DNA from: Phoenix dactylifera
Taxonomy: Eukaryota > Streptophyta > Magnoliopsida > Arecales > Arecaceae
Direction: 5' to 3'
Assembly (NCBI RefSeq): GCF_009389715.1
Contig: NW_024067778.1
Coordinates: 434,001 to 498,000 of the forward strand
DNA length: 64,000 nt
The translations under genes and the position numbers were made by a program. Numbering within the stretch: the stretch's first letter is position 1; every line of letters begins with the position of its first letter. Positions 11,690 to 21,999 of the stretch are shown here, in pieces. The notes under the pieces are model-generated. The model worked only from the letters and a program-made list of their open reading frames with translations. It had not been told where the DNA came from and did no database searches.

Positions 11690-12830
11690 TACATATTGTA
11701 TGAGGGAAAGCTTTATCGGAGATCTTTCACCTCTCCCTCCTCAGATGTCTTCGACCAACAGAGGCCGATTATGCGATGCGCGAAGTCCATGAAGAATTTG
11801 GCGGAAATCATCTGGGAGGACGGGCATTGGCCCATAAAATTTTGCGCCAAGGATACTATTGGCCGACACTCCAGAAGGATGCTGTGGACTTCGTCCGAAG
11901 ATGCGACCGATGCCAGAGAAATGCCAATATCCAACGCCGACTCGGCTCCCTTACTTCTATCAGCTCTCCTTGGCCCTTCGCCCAGTGGGGAATTGACATT
12001 CTAGGCCCTTCCCTCTGGCTACCGGGCAAAGGAAATTCCTGGTCATCTCCATCGACTATTTTACAAAAGTGGGTGGAAGCCGAGCCACTTGCCCGGATCA
12101 CCGAGCAGAAGATGCGGAACTTCGTCTGGAAGTCAATAATTTGCAGGTTCGGGCTCCCTCGCATCCTCATATCCGACAACGGCCGCCAGTTCGACAACCT
12201 CCATTTAGAGAATTCTGCTCCGAGCTTGGCATCGACCACCGCTTCACCTCGATCGCCGCACCCTCAAACAAATGGAAAAAACCGAGGTAACAAATCGTAC
12301 TAATCTTGCAGGGGCTCAAAGCCAGGCTCGACAAATCCAAAGGACAATGGGTCGAAGACCTATACAATGTTTCTGTGGGCTTACCGGACTACATTCCGTG
12401 TTCCCACGGCGAGACCCCCTTCAACCTAACGTACGGAACAGAAGCAGTCATCCCATTGGAGATCGGACTCCCTTCCCCAAGGGTAGAGCATCATGATGCC
12501 AGCTCCAACTCCTCACGGCTCAGGAACAACCTCGACCTGATCGAGGAACAAGGGAGGCCGCCCGAGTTCGCATGGCAAGGTACAGCAAAAGACAGCTCGT
12601 ACTACAACGCCAGGGTCAAAATCAAATCCTTCAAAGCAGGGGACCTTGTCCTCAGAAGAGCCGAGGCCTCCGACCAACCGAGCAAGGAAAACTGGCTCCA
12701 AACTGGGAAGGGCCTTACCGAGTCACACGCATTCGGCGACCCGGAACTTACAAGCTGGAGTCTCTCGACGGGACTCCCATTCCACAAAGCTGGAGTTCTG
12801 AAAATCTCCGCGTGTACCACCAATAGAACC
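11690..12830 (+). mobile_element. Integrase region of the Tat element
   Basis: Shows an integrase zinc-finger part ('HLGGRALAHKILRQGYYWP', then 'CDRCQRNA'), a core with 'WGIDILGP' and 'ISDNGRQFDN', and a C-terminal part near 12400-12800 with 'FNLTYGTEAVIPLEIG' and 'NWEGPYRVTRI.RPGTYKLESLDG'. The C-terminal 'GPYRV' block is usual for plant gypsy integrases. No chromodomain is seen, as expected for Tat. Broken copy. Confidence 0.85.
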
Positions 12831-12929
12831 CCGAGGGGTCCCCCACTATTTAACCATAAATCTCATTTTATGAACAGCTTGTGCACTTGTTCGAACTCAC
12901 CAAATCTCCTAAATTGTCTCAAGGTGCCA

Positions 12930-13565
12930 GGCTCGTTCTTCCTACCCCAACCACGGTCGGGATGCCCCGATTCAGGCGGGATGCGATCTTTACCGGCCAA
13001 CGAGCTCGGCTCGTTCTCCATCGGCCAACGAGCTCGGCTCGTTCTCCATCGGCCAACGAGCTCGGCTCGTTCTCCTACCCGACCACGGTCGGGATGCCCC
13101 GAAACAACGGGATGTGGTCTCCACCTACCAACGAGCTCGGCTCGTTCTCCATCGGCCAACGAGCTCGCTCGTTCTCCATCGGCCAACGAGCTCGGCTCGT
13201 TCTCCTACCCGACCATGGTCGGGATGCCCCAAAACAACGGGATGCGATCTCCACCGACCAACGAGCTCGGCTCGTTCTCCATCGGCCAACGAGCTCGGCT
13301 CGTTCTCCTACCCCGACCACGGTCGGGATGCCCCGAAACAACGGGATGCGATCTCCACCGACCAACGGAGCTCGCTCGTTCTCCATCGACCAACGAACTC
13401 GGCTCGTTCTCCTACCCGACCACGGTTGGGATGCCCCGACTCAGCGGGATGCGTTCTCCATCGGCCAACGAGCTCGGCTCGTTCTCCATCGGCCAACGAG
13501 CTCGGCTCGTTCTCCATCAGCCAACGAGCTCGGCTCGTTCTCCATCAACCGACAAGCTCGCCTCA
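12930..13565 (+). repeat. Palindrome-rich tandem array in the 3' part of the Tat element
   Basis: About a dozen copies of a 28-bp unit containing the palindrome AACGAGCTCGGCTCGTT alternate with a second palindromic block, CCGACCACGGTCGG plus 'GGATGCCCCGAAACAACGGGATG'. Together they make a higher-order unit of roughly 120 bp. The array lies between integrase and the antisense frames, a place where Tat elements often carry tandem repeats. Confidence 0.9.
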
Positions 13566-13599
13566 ACTTAATCTCCTGTTCGCGATCAACGAAAAGCCC

Positions 13600-14095
13600 A
13601 GTGATTGGCCAGCAAATTGGACTTCTATCTTATCGGCATCCCCAAGAACGGACCCCGAGCAGAAGAGCGTCTTCAGTAGCCAGGCGAAGTTCTTAGCCTC
13701 GGCATAATACGCTCACGGTAACCAGGTACCCATTCAATTAATGTCTACATTATTTATTTTCATTCTCGGATTTTTCTATCTTATCGCGTCCCCAAGAACG
13801 GACCCCGAGCAGAAGAGCGTCTTCAATAGCCAGGCGAAGTTTTAGCCTCGGCATAAGAACGCTCACTGGTACCAGGTACCCATTCAATTAATGTCTTTAC
13901 ATTAATTTATTTTCATTCTCGGATTTTTCTATCTTATCGCGTCCCCAAAGAACGGACCCCGAGCAGAAGAGCGTCTTCAATAGCCAGGCGAAGTTCTTAG
14001 CCTCGGCATAGGAAGCGCTCACCGGTACCAGTACCCATTCAATTATGTCTTACATTATCCATTTATTTTCATTCTTGTTGATTAATCCGATCATC
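13600..14095 (+). repeat. Three tandem copies of a ~170-bp repeat
   Basis: Three diverged copies start near 13628, 13784 and 13940. Each has CGGACCCCGAGCAGAAGAGC, then AGCCTCGGCATA, then the palindromic GGTACCAGGTACC or a variant, and an AT-rich tail ending in ATTTTCATTCT. They are part of the Tat element's 3' non-coding region. Confidence 0.85.
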
Positions 14096-14499
14096 CGCCT
14101 CGGCAACCCGAGGTCCGGGCTCAAAGTTCGCTGAAGAATTTTAAGTCCAATGTCCTAAGGGCTCGGTCGAATTCTGAGCTAAGCTCGAAAATCCCCCCCG
14201 AGCCCGAGCACGTCCTAGACATAAGCATCGCTACATTACTGATCTTAGGACCTAGGCTCGGCTGTGCCGAGCCAAAGCGCAAGTCCAGCTATGTGGCGGA
14301 CGAAGTTGGAGCCATAGAGCCCAATTCCTAGGAGCCTAAAAGCGGATCCAAACGAAGTTCACCGAAAATCAAATCAATTTAGCACAAGCCAAGTCGCAAG
14401 TTATAGCGAAATATGTATATCCATTTCAAAAAGGCCCGTTAGGCTAAGTACAGAGCTCGGACTTAACCTTAACAAGTATAGAGGCCACTCCGGCTTACA

Positions 14500-16710
14500 A
14501 AAAACAACTAAAAAATTACCACTCAAGGCTCGGGCTCGGCGACTTCAGGAGCAGTTGGCTCCTCTGCGGTCGAGGCCTCTTCCCGGTAGCCCCAGCAGCG
14601 TCGGGAGCCGCCTCGGTGACCTCGAGAGCAGCCTCGCCCGCTTTAGCTGGACCCTCCTGGTCGGCCCTGGCAGAGGTCGGAGCTTCTGCCTCCGCCTCCG
14701 AATCTTCAACCCCTGCTCCTGCTTTGAGCAAGTTCAGATCAAAATCCGGGAAGAAGTCGCCGCAGCTGGGTTACGGAAGTCCTTGAAGCTCTGGGAAGAA
14801 GCCCGTTGACGCCCTCCTCTTCCATTAAGTCGCGAAACTCTTCCGATTCACGGAAGAGCTTGACAGCCGTCTTGGACCTGCTCCCGAGCCTCCCTCTCCC
14901 GAGCCTCATGATACGCGGCTTTCCGCTCAAGGTTTCTTATTTCCCGCTCAAGCTCTAAGGTTCTGAGGCGGGCATTCCCCAACCTCTTGCTCGCGGGCGG
15001 CCAGCACCAGCTCGGCCTCGGCTAAACGAGCCTGCCGCGGCGCGCACTTCGGATCTCGCCAACGTGTGCGCGCCCTTCTCCTCTTCGAGCTCGCCGGTCA
15101 GAGCTCGAACCTCGTCCTCGGCCGCTCCGATCCTTGCCTGGAGCACCTGGCGCTCGGCCTCGGACGCCAGGCACCTTGCCTCGGCCTCCTCGTGCCCCCG
15201 CTGATGCCTCCGAGCTCGCTCCCGGTAGTCTTGCACAATGTGCATCATCGTCTCCGTCTCATGCAGATGCTGTAAAAAAGAGGCGTGAGAAACGTGAGAA
15301 ATTAAAAATAAAACTTTTACGTAACTATACATGTAGGAAGATTAACTTACCCGGACGGCAGAACAAAGAGTGGAGTCCATGAAGGCATTGTAGTTCATGG
15401 ACCGAATTTTGGCCTGGTCGGCTGGAAGCAGCGCGACCCGGAATATTTCGCGCGCCCACTTGAGGATTGGTCAAGGGCCCGAATCGCCCTCGAAGACCGA
15501 CCAAACGGGAGCGAAAGGCACCCCGCTCCCCGTGGGCCCGACGAGCCCGGAAGGCCACCCTCGGCTGACCTAGATGGGAGCCGGCCCCGTAACCCCTTGG
15601 CTTGCTCCCCGGCTTCGGAATTGGAAGGGCTGGGGCTGGACAGGCGGCCGATCTGATTGCTGTGAAACTGGAGCAGGGCGCCGCGAGCGCCAAACTTGCT
15701 GAACTTCCTCCCTGGTCGGCGATGGGGGCCTCCTGCCGGCCAGGGATCTGCGAAATTGGCGCCGAGCACGGGAGCGCTATCGTGGCTCCACCAGAGGCCG
15801 CGCCCTCCCTCCGACCAGCTTCGGAGCGTGCGGGGTGAGGAGCGCCCGTCTCGGCCGCCGCGGTCGCCGAGACCTTCGCCTTCTTTCTCGGCTCGGTCGA
15901 CTCTTCCGAGAGCTCGGCCGCCCTCTTTTGGAACCGGGCGTACAAAACCTCGCTCTTGGTCACCATCTTTGCGATATCTACAAGGACGAGCAGGATTAGA
16001 ATTCGAAACTATAACAAAATGGAAAAGACACCCTACTGTTACCCTTACCATGGGGACGCGCCGAGCTCAGGCCAACGTTCACTAGAGCGTCCTCACTTAT
16101 GAGGCCGTTCAGTAAGATACCGTCCCGAGGCTGCGGATGGTGTCGATGATCCCCTGCTCACGCGGAAAAAGCTTGGAAACTTTGTTGACGGACCTGAGCT
16201 GGGTCGGCCCCCACCTAGGGTCAAATCTCCATGTCCGTTCAGAACCTAGGAAGAAGAACTTCTTCTTCCAGTCAATGAATGGACGAAGGAGCACCCTGAA
16301 AGAGTAGCCGACCCGCCCGAAGGGCGATATAAAGCCACTCTCCGTCTTCCGGATTCGACTTCAACACAAAAAGTCGCCGAAAAACGTTAACAGAGGTCGG
16401 AATCCCATGCAGTAGACACAGCGACAGGAAACCGACCACTGTCCTCCAGGCGTTCGGAGCAAGTTGCGCTGGAACCAACTGGTATTCCATTAGCAACTCA
16501 TTCACGAATCCGTGAAGAGAAAATCGTAGGCCGGCCCAGAGTTCCTCCAAGTACACTCCGATCCGGCCTACCGGGGGATTAGTTACCCGATCCCCCCGCC
16601 TGGCGGGCTCCAACCGGAACCCTTGTAGAGCAAAAAACCATTCCTCGGTCATTTCCACCTCCAGGACACTCATGGTGGACTCGACTTCATTCGGACCGGA
16701 ACCCATTAAG
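14500..16710 (-). mobile_element. Antisense reading-frame region of the Tat element
   Basis: On the minus strand the block at 16706-16272 reads 'MTEEWFFALQGFRLEPA', 'RIGVYLEELWAGLRFSLH' and 'LAPNAWRTVVGFLSLCLLHG'. This resembles the antisense extra frame found in Tat-lineage elements and plant-mobile-domain-like proteins. Further along (about 15966-14955) come a basic, low-complexity part and a strong coiled coil ('ERARRHQRGHEEAEARCLAS'). Intron-like gaps separate the blocks. The family's antisense product has no settled function, and this copy should be considered a fossil. Confidence 0.65.
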
Positions 16711-17221
16711 AAGAAGGAAAACGGATTCTGGAAGAAAAAAAAAAAAAGAGAGAGGGGAAAGGGACCTGCGAGGTGCCGGGGACAAGAAACTTCGGACTGA
16801 GAAAAGCTGAGGGAAGAAGACAGTAAAGAGCAGGAGGAAGCCAGGTGAGGATTTATATAAATCCCTCCAAACGGCCCAGATCAACGAGGAAAAACGCTGT
16901 TCCCCGTTCGGATTACGACACGCATCAACCTAAAAGACGGAACGCCACATTTATTTCGGGTTGGCGCTTCGAACACAGAAGCGCCTCATCGAATCATACG
17001 GCCCCATCATGAGCCCACGACGCGAGGACGCTTCGGAGAAGGCGTCCCAATAATGAGGCATTTTTGGGAAAGAAGAGACGCCGCCTATTAAAGGCATCTC
17101 GAAGCGCCCAATAATTTAAAACGCGCGACAATTTAAAAATTTCCATAATTCATAATGACCCAACTGAAACTACTTCCCGCGTTCAAGCTGGTAGCCAGCT
17201 GGAACTCAGAAGTCGGGGTAG

Positions 17222-18236
17222 TGTTGGAGGAAAAACCCAAATTCAGTCAGTTTAGAGGCGCTCGGCTGGAGAGCGCCGACCAGGAAGGCGCTCGACCAGA
17301 GAGCGCCGACCAGAAAGGCGCTCGACTGGAGAGCGCCGACCAGGAAGGCGCTCGACCAGAGAGCGCCGACCAGAGAGGCGCTCGGCTGGAGAGCGCCGAC
17401 CCAGAAGGCGCCGACCAGAAAGGCGCTCGACTGGAAAGCGCCGACCAGAAGCAACCCCGCCACAGTACACTCCGCTAGACGACCTGCTCGGCACGGCACC
17501 TGTACCAGGCCCGTGCCTTAGCCGAATACCCAATCTCCGCCTAATCCTCCAAAAGATCTGACAACTAAGTACATGACTCCACTACAATCTGTCACCATCC
17601 CTAAGTCATCAAGGCACAAGATCTCCGCAGGAACTCAGCACGACCTGACATTAATGCATAAGACCCCCTCAGGCCTCCGATGCACTGAGTCATTAAATGA
17701 ACACGGCTCAAGACGATCTCCGGATCACTGAACCATCAAAGCATATGGCTCACCCTGACCACCGGTCCACTCAGCAATTAATGCACTTACCGTCTATGAA
17801 CCCAAAGCCACCACGGCCGGCGGTTCAACCACCCCAACAGGTCCGATCAATCGTGACGGCTCCCTGACTCCGGTCTGATTCGGCCTCATTCTCCACAACG
17901 CCATTAATGAGCGTGATCGTGCCCAATTATTACAAAAGGAGACAAATTCCTCTGCCACCTCCCAGGTAACACAATATCTCTCTATAAGAGGGAACCTGGG
18001 GGAGACCACCACGACAGGACCAAAAACAAGGGGATTCTCCTCCTGGACTCTCCCCACATATTAGCCCCCTCTGACTTAAGCTTCGGAGGGCCGGCGCCGG
18101 AAAACCCGGCCACCGGCTTTCTTGCAGGACTTTTCAGGAGGACGCCACCAGTCGACGTACCGCCATCCACCGCCCCGGCAGCGGAGCTCCTCCCCTCTTG
18201 GTTCGCGGCAGCCCCCGGGTCCAATTTCCAGTAACA
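17222..18236 (+). repeat. 3' LTR of the Tat element (1015 bp)
   Basis: Starts TGTTGG after a purine-rich 'AGAAGTCGGGGTAG' and ends GTAACA, followed by the target duplication AATGT. It has about seven units of the palindromic ~30-bp repeat, against about ten in the 5' LTR. Confidence 0.92.
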
Positions 18237-18241
18237 AATGT

Positions 18242-18463
18242 CTTAATATCAAAAGCAACAATATTTATCAAATCTGCATCCTCCCATCCTATATTGTTCA
18301 ATACTAGTGAATCATAGTTGGTTAAGAGTTTCAACCTTTGAAAAAACTCAGTGGCATATCTTGTCTTAAGGGCATGTTGTGATTGCATCAAAAATTGAGT
18401 AGGAGACAAAACCATTTCACTACATGCAATATATCCAACACATAGCATTAGCATGGCAAACAA
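18242..18463 (-). other. Open frame fragment of unknown kind beside the Tat insertion
   Basis: An open minus-strand stretch reads 'TRYATEFFQRLKLLTNYDS' and 'LNNIGWEDADLINIV' and runs right up to the target duplication. It looks like real coding sequence, but I do not recognise the family. No counterpart is visible on the other side of the insertion, where the LTR-like remnant lies. It may be a fragment of a host gene or of another transposon. Confidence 0.3.
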
Positions 18464-18469
18464 TTATCA

Positions 18470-19268
18470 CTCCCTTTTAACTTTGCATTTGGCTAAATTT
18501 AGGCAGGCTATAACTGAATAATAAAATTTCTTTTACACAATTACAATAAGGAAGCCATAAATATAAAAAAAATAATACGAGAATGTTCCAAATACTATCA
18601 TAGTAAACAACAAAATCAAAAGAAGGAAAAAGGTGGCTAACACCTTGTCTAGACCAGCCCTTTAGTCCATCCAATGCCCATATCTCAAAGAAATCCGATG
18701 GATCTAGATGATGGTAGACCAAACCTGGGCACACAATAATATTACTCTTTATGTATATATCAACTAATATTTATGATGGATCTAGTGTGACAAAGAGGTC
18801 AATCCATTGAAACATTTATTTATTATTCAACTATTTGACTAAGATCCAATGGTTGATCTTTCAAGTGATATTTATTTGGGAATTAGAGAAACCATAATCC
18901 CTAAGACTCCCACTCTTATTGCATCCACCTTAATAATCCCCCTTCTCTTTTCCAACCATTCCAATCCCCTTCTCTTCTCCATTTGTCCACCACCTCCATG
19001 TTTGCCTCCCTCTCCTATCTCTAGTTTTCCCCTTTTCATCCTCTCTTCAGGTCTTCTCCATGTCTGGTTCCATCTTTGATCTCTCGTCGAACTTGACCTC
19101 ACCTATAAACATTTTGAGCTAAGCTTTAATAGAGCCTACCTCGCTCAAGTTTGGCTCCTGTCGACCCCTACACCCGCCACCTCACAAAAATCAAGTTATT
19201 TACTCTTTTGTCAATCATGGAGAAAAGAAAGCATCGGAACTTTAACATCACCATAATGGAGGATCTAA
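18470..19268. other. Intergenic DNA, no gene seen
   Basis: AT-rich with pyrimidine-rich patches (18930-19080). Only short frames without family signatures. Confidence 0.4.
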
Positions 19269-19569
19269 GGGCACGTTTGGTTGGAGGGAGTTGGGCTTTG
19301 AAATGAAAATGGGAACAAGTGACTTCTATTCTAGTCGTTTGGTTGGGGTCTTCCCATTCCCATTCCAATTCCAATGGGGAATGAGAATGCCCTAATCCTC
19401 CAAAATCTAATTCTGACTCTCCTCCAGATTCAAATCTCATTATGATTCTGATTTCGATTTCAATCACGAATCAAATACGTTGGAGAATATGACAATTTTG
19501 ATTCCCATTCCAATCTATTTTGATTTCAATTCCATTTCTAATTCCGATCACGAACAAAACATACCTACA
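19269..19569. mobile_element. Tourist-like (Harbinger-type) MITE, diverged
   Basis: Begins GGGCACGTTTGGTTGGAG after TAA and ends near 'ATCACGAACAAAACATACC', an imperfect inverted copy of the start. The interior is rich in ATTCC/GGAAT blocks, as common in Tourist-like elements. The right end is approximate. Confidence 0.55.
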
Positions 19570-20079
19570 AGTTTATACTTTATTAGCAAGTATTGAAATT
19601 GATGATTCTCAATAAGTTTTTTGGTAAATTTAAAATAATGAAATTATGAAATGGCTTTCTAAAGCTGAATGGTAGAATTAATATTATTGAGAATGTGACC
19701 TTGAAAGTCATAATCTACACTCATTTTTAATAAAGGATTTTGGTTATGACAAAATAGATAACCATCCTATTTTATCTCAAATTTGGAAATTCTAGGATTT
19801 AAAGGAGTAGATCCCTGCAGATTACACATGCAGTATGTATTGCCACCTTCACATACTATTGTAATGAGAGATAATGATGCATCTAACAAGGAGGAAATGG
19901 ATTTTGATAAATGAAAGAAATATCATCTTATGTTAGCTAATAATTGCGGTAACATTACATCCATCAAGTTGTTCCACCATTTAGGTGTTTTCAAATCCAA
20001 AACTATAATAAGAAATCCGTTAACATCTTAATAATATTAAAGATACTTGACCTATCTCGTCCATGCTAGACCATAATTA

Positions 20080-20240
20080 CCATATGGACCTGATCCACCA
20101 TAGATCTAAAATGAAATCACTCCATTTTCTTTACTCTTTTTTTTTTATGTATTATAGCAACACGACCTAGGATGATTTCATCCTACATCCATGGTGGATC
20201 TGACCCACCTAATAATTTCTCCATGCTAGAAATCAACTAC
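20080..20240. repeat. Short inverted-repeat block
   Basis: TGATCCACCAT (about 20091) and ATGGTGGATCT (about 20190) form an inverted pair around a T-rich core, as in a small MITE remnant. Similar wording occurs near 24935-25050. The ends are not defined. Confidence 0.3.
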
Positions 20241-20299
20241 GAGCCACAACCTTTTAAGAGGAGCACTATAGATTTTTTTTTCTCTAGTTGTTGTGATGC

Positions 20300-20730
20300 A
20301 GCACTGTCACGGGAGAAGTGGCTGCAATGGTAATGAGTCACCCGGAATGGTTGTGACTGTTGTAAAATAGAGTGACAGAGGAAGAGGAAAAAAGAAGAGG
20401 AGGAAAGTGAGAGAGGAAAATAGGTAGAGAGGAAGAGAGAATAGGGAGAAGAGGAAAGGAGGAAGAGAGCAGGAGAAACGTGGGGGGAAAATTATTAAAC
20501 CTTCATTAACCCTAATCATGAAAAAAGTTTCCTATATATAGGGCCCAAATACACAATTTGCATAAACCCCCTTACACAGAAATAAATCTTAATAAGCCCA
20601 CAAATAACACAAATAAACCACAAATAAGTCCTAAAATGCAAATAAGCCCAAAAATAAATAAACCACAAATAAGCCCTAAAATGCAAATGAACCCAGAAAT
20701 AAAATAATAAAATAAACATGCAAATAAAAT
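20300..20730. repeat. Purine-rich tract and short tandem repeat
   Basis: 20360-20490 is strongly GA-rich on the plus strand. 20575-20725 holds about five imperfect copies of an 'ACAAATAAGCCC.AAAATGCAAAT' motif. No gene is supported in either strand. Confidence 0.5.
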
Positions 20731-21105
20731 GGTGGCCTAGCTGATGTCCCCATCATGTTGTTTAAGTACTAGGTTTTAATCAAAGCCACTACAATGTTGG
20801 TTTGTGGAAATTCGCAGCCTCATCCAGTTCACCAATATCTCACAAATGGAGTTGATCCAAAATGAAAAAAGAGTGCCGGCATTTTTTTTTCCTAGATTAT
20901 AATTTTCTCTAAAAAGAGAAAATTGAGTCCAACCCCTGGATTAACCACCATTTTATGTTTAATCTGCATTGACCTAAACTTTATTTCCCATCCAGTTATT
21001 TTGGTAATTTTATTAAGAGGTATGCGAAGTGTGAAAGGCGTGTGAAAACAAGTCTACTTATATATAAGAGGTTAATATAAAATGCTAATCACGCGGGATC
21101 AATAG

Positions 21106-21282
21106 TTGACCTGGATATGCCATGTCGTCAGATTGCAGAAAATCCTAAAAAGTTGGGCTGCTCTCTCTCTCCCTCCCTCTTACTGAAAGGACTTGTCACC
21201 AAACCCTCAAATTTTACCAAAAAAAAAAATACACCTAACAATTCCCTACCAACTAACCACTGACAATATCTTCAACTATAAG
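21106..21282 (+). promoter_or_regulatory. Likely promoter of the dirigent gene
   Basis: A TATA-like CTATAAGTG (about 21276-21284) lies some 50 bases before the ATG, which would leave a short leader. A W-box-type TTGACC sits at 21106-21111. W-boxes bind WRKY factors and fit a defence-linked gene, but a single short motif is weak evidence. Confidence 0.35.
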
Positions 21283-21329
21283 TGTCATTATTCCTTCTCT
21301 AACTGTAGGTTGCATCCTCTAACTCCTCC

Positions 21330-21884
21330 ATGGCCTCCTTCCAATCTAATCCTCTCCTCCTTTTCCTTCTCTCTTTGATGGCCGTGGTGGCCTCAGCCTC
21401 TGGTAGTGAGTTCAAACTGGGAGAAGAGAAGGCGACCCGCCTCCACTTCTACATGCATGACATCCTTAGTGGTCCTAACCCCACTGCCATCCGGGTCGTG
21501 CAAGGGCCGCTGAATTTGACGGGGTTCAACTTCAACTTTGGAGATGTTTTTGTGATGGACGACCCACTGACAAAGGGGCCAAACTCGACGTCGGAGCTCA
21601 TCGGACGGGCCCAAGGCTTCTATGTGTTTGCATCCCAGGATTCAGCTGACATAGCTTTGCTATTAACAACCAACCTTGTGTTCAAGGAAGGGAAGTACAA
21701 TGGAAGCACGCTTTCCATACTGTCGAGGGATGCTATCTTTGCACCGGTGAGGGAGTTGCCGGTGGTCGGAGGGACCGGCGTGTTCCGTCTGGCTCGAGGC
21801 TATGCTCTGTTGAAGACCTTCTCATTCAACACCACCTCGGGTGATGCTGTTTTGGAGTTGGATGTTTATGTCATGCACTATTGA
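21330..21884 (+). CDS. Dirigent protein (complete, single exon, 184 aa)
   Basis: Dirigent proteins are secreted apoplastic beta-barrels that steer the stereochemistry of radical coupling of monolignols to lignans, or of related terpenoid and lignin steps. The frame starts at the first ATG after a TATA-like box. It has an N-terminal signal peptide (about residues 1-25, 'LLLFLLSLMAVVASASG') and then the dirigent domain (about 35-184). Family blocks in order are 'LHFYMHDILSGPNPTAI', 'FGDVFVMDDPLT.GPN', 'ELIGRAQGFYVFASQD', 'NLVFKEGKYNGSTLSI', 'PVVGGTGVFRLARGYAL' and the end 'DAVLELDVYVMHY'. N-glycosylation sequons occur at NLT, NST, NGS and NTT. Length and lack of introns are normal for the family. 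It resembles the large DIR-b/d type (DIR21/22-like), but the substrate cannot be told. It stands alone, and a polyadenylation signal lies about 105 bases downstream. Confidence 0.95.
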   Translation: MASFQSNPLLLFLLSLMAVVASASGSEFKLGEEKATRLHFYMHDILSGPNPTAIRVVQGPLNLTGFNFNFGDVFVMDDPLTKGPNSTSELIGRAQGFYVFASQDSADIALLLTTNLVFKEGKYNGSTLSILSRDAIFAPVRELPVVGGTGVFRLARGYALLKTFSFNTTSGDAVLELDVYVMHY

Positions 21885-21989
21885 TATGTCATTGCTTGTT
21901 GCATGTTCTCTCTCGCTAGTTTACTTTGTTCTTGGATCGAATCCTTGATGTCTGATGGTTCTTTCTGATAATCGTTAAGTGGCTTTGAA

Positions 21990-21995
21990 TAAAAT
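21990..21995 (+). terminator. Polyadenylation signal of the dirigent gene
   Basis: AATAAA in 'TTTGAATAAAATTC', about 105 bases after the stop codon. Confidence 0.55.
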
Positions 21996-21999
21996 TCTC

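Larger units (their letters stand above)
6277..18236 (+). mobile_element. Ty3/gypsy LTR retrotransposon, Tat lineage, full length but broken
   Basis: Both LTRs are present (6277-7369 and 17222-18236), and the 5-bp target duplication AATGT flanks them (6272-6276, 18237-18241). The order of parts is LTR, primer site, gag, protease, RT, RNase H, second RNase H, integrase, tandem repeats, antisense frames, LTR. The second RNase H domain and the antisense frames before the 3' LTR are marks of the Tat lineage (Retand/Ogre/Grande kin). By eye the LTRs differ by roughly 16 substitutions in ~770 aligned bases outside the repeat array (~2%), mostly C/T transitions. With a commonly used plant rate this is of the order of a million years or less. 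The coding frames are interrupted in several places, so this copy is not functional by itself. Confidence 0.93.

Noticed and set aside
12863-13707. Overlapping open frames on both strands with 'NELGSFS' type repeats
   Set aside because: Translations of the palindrome array in the Tat element, open on both strands because of unit composition.
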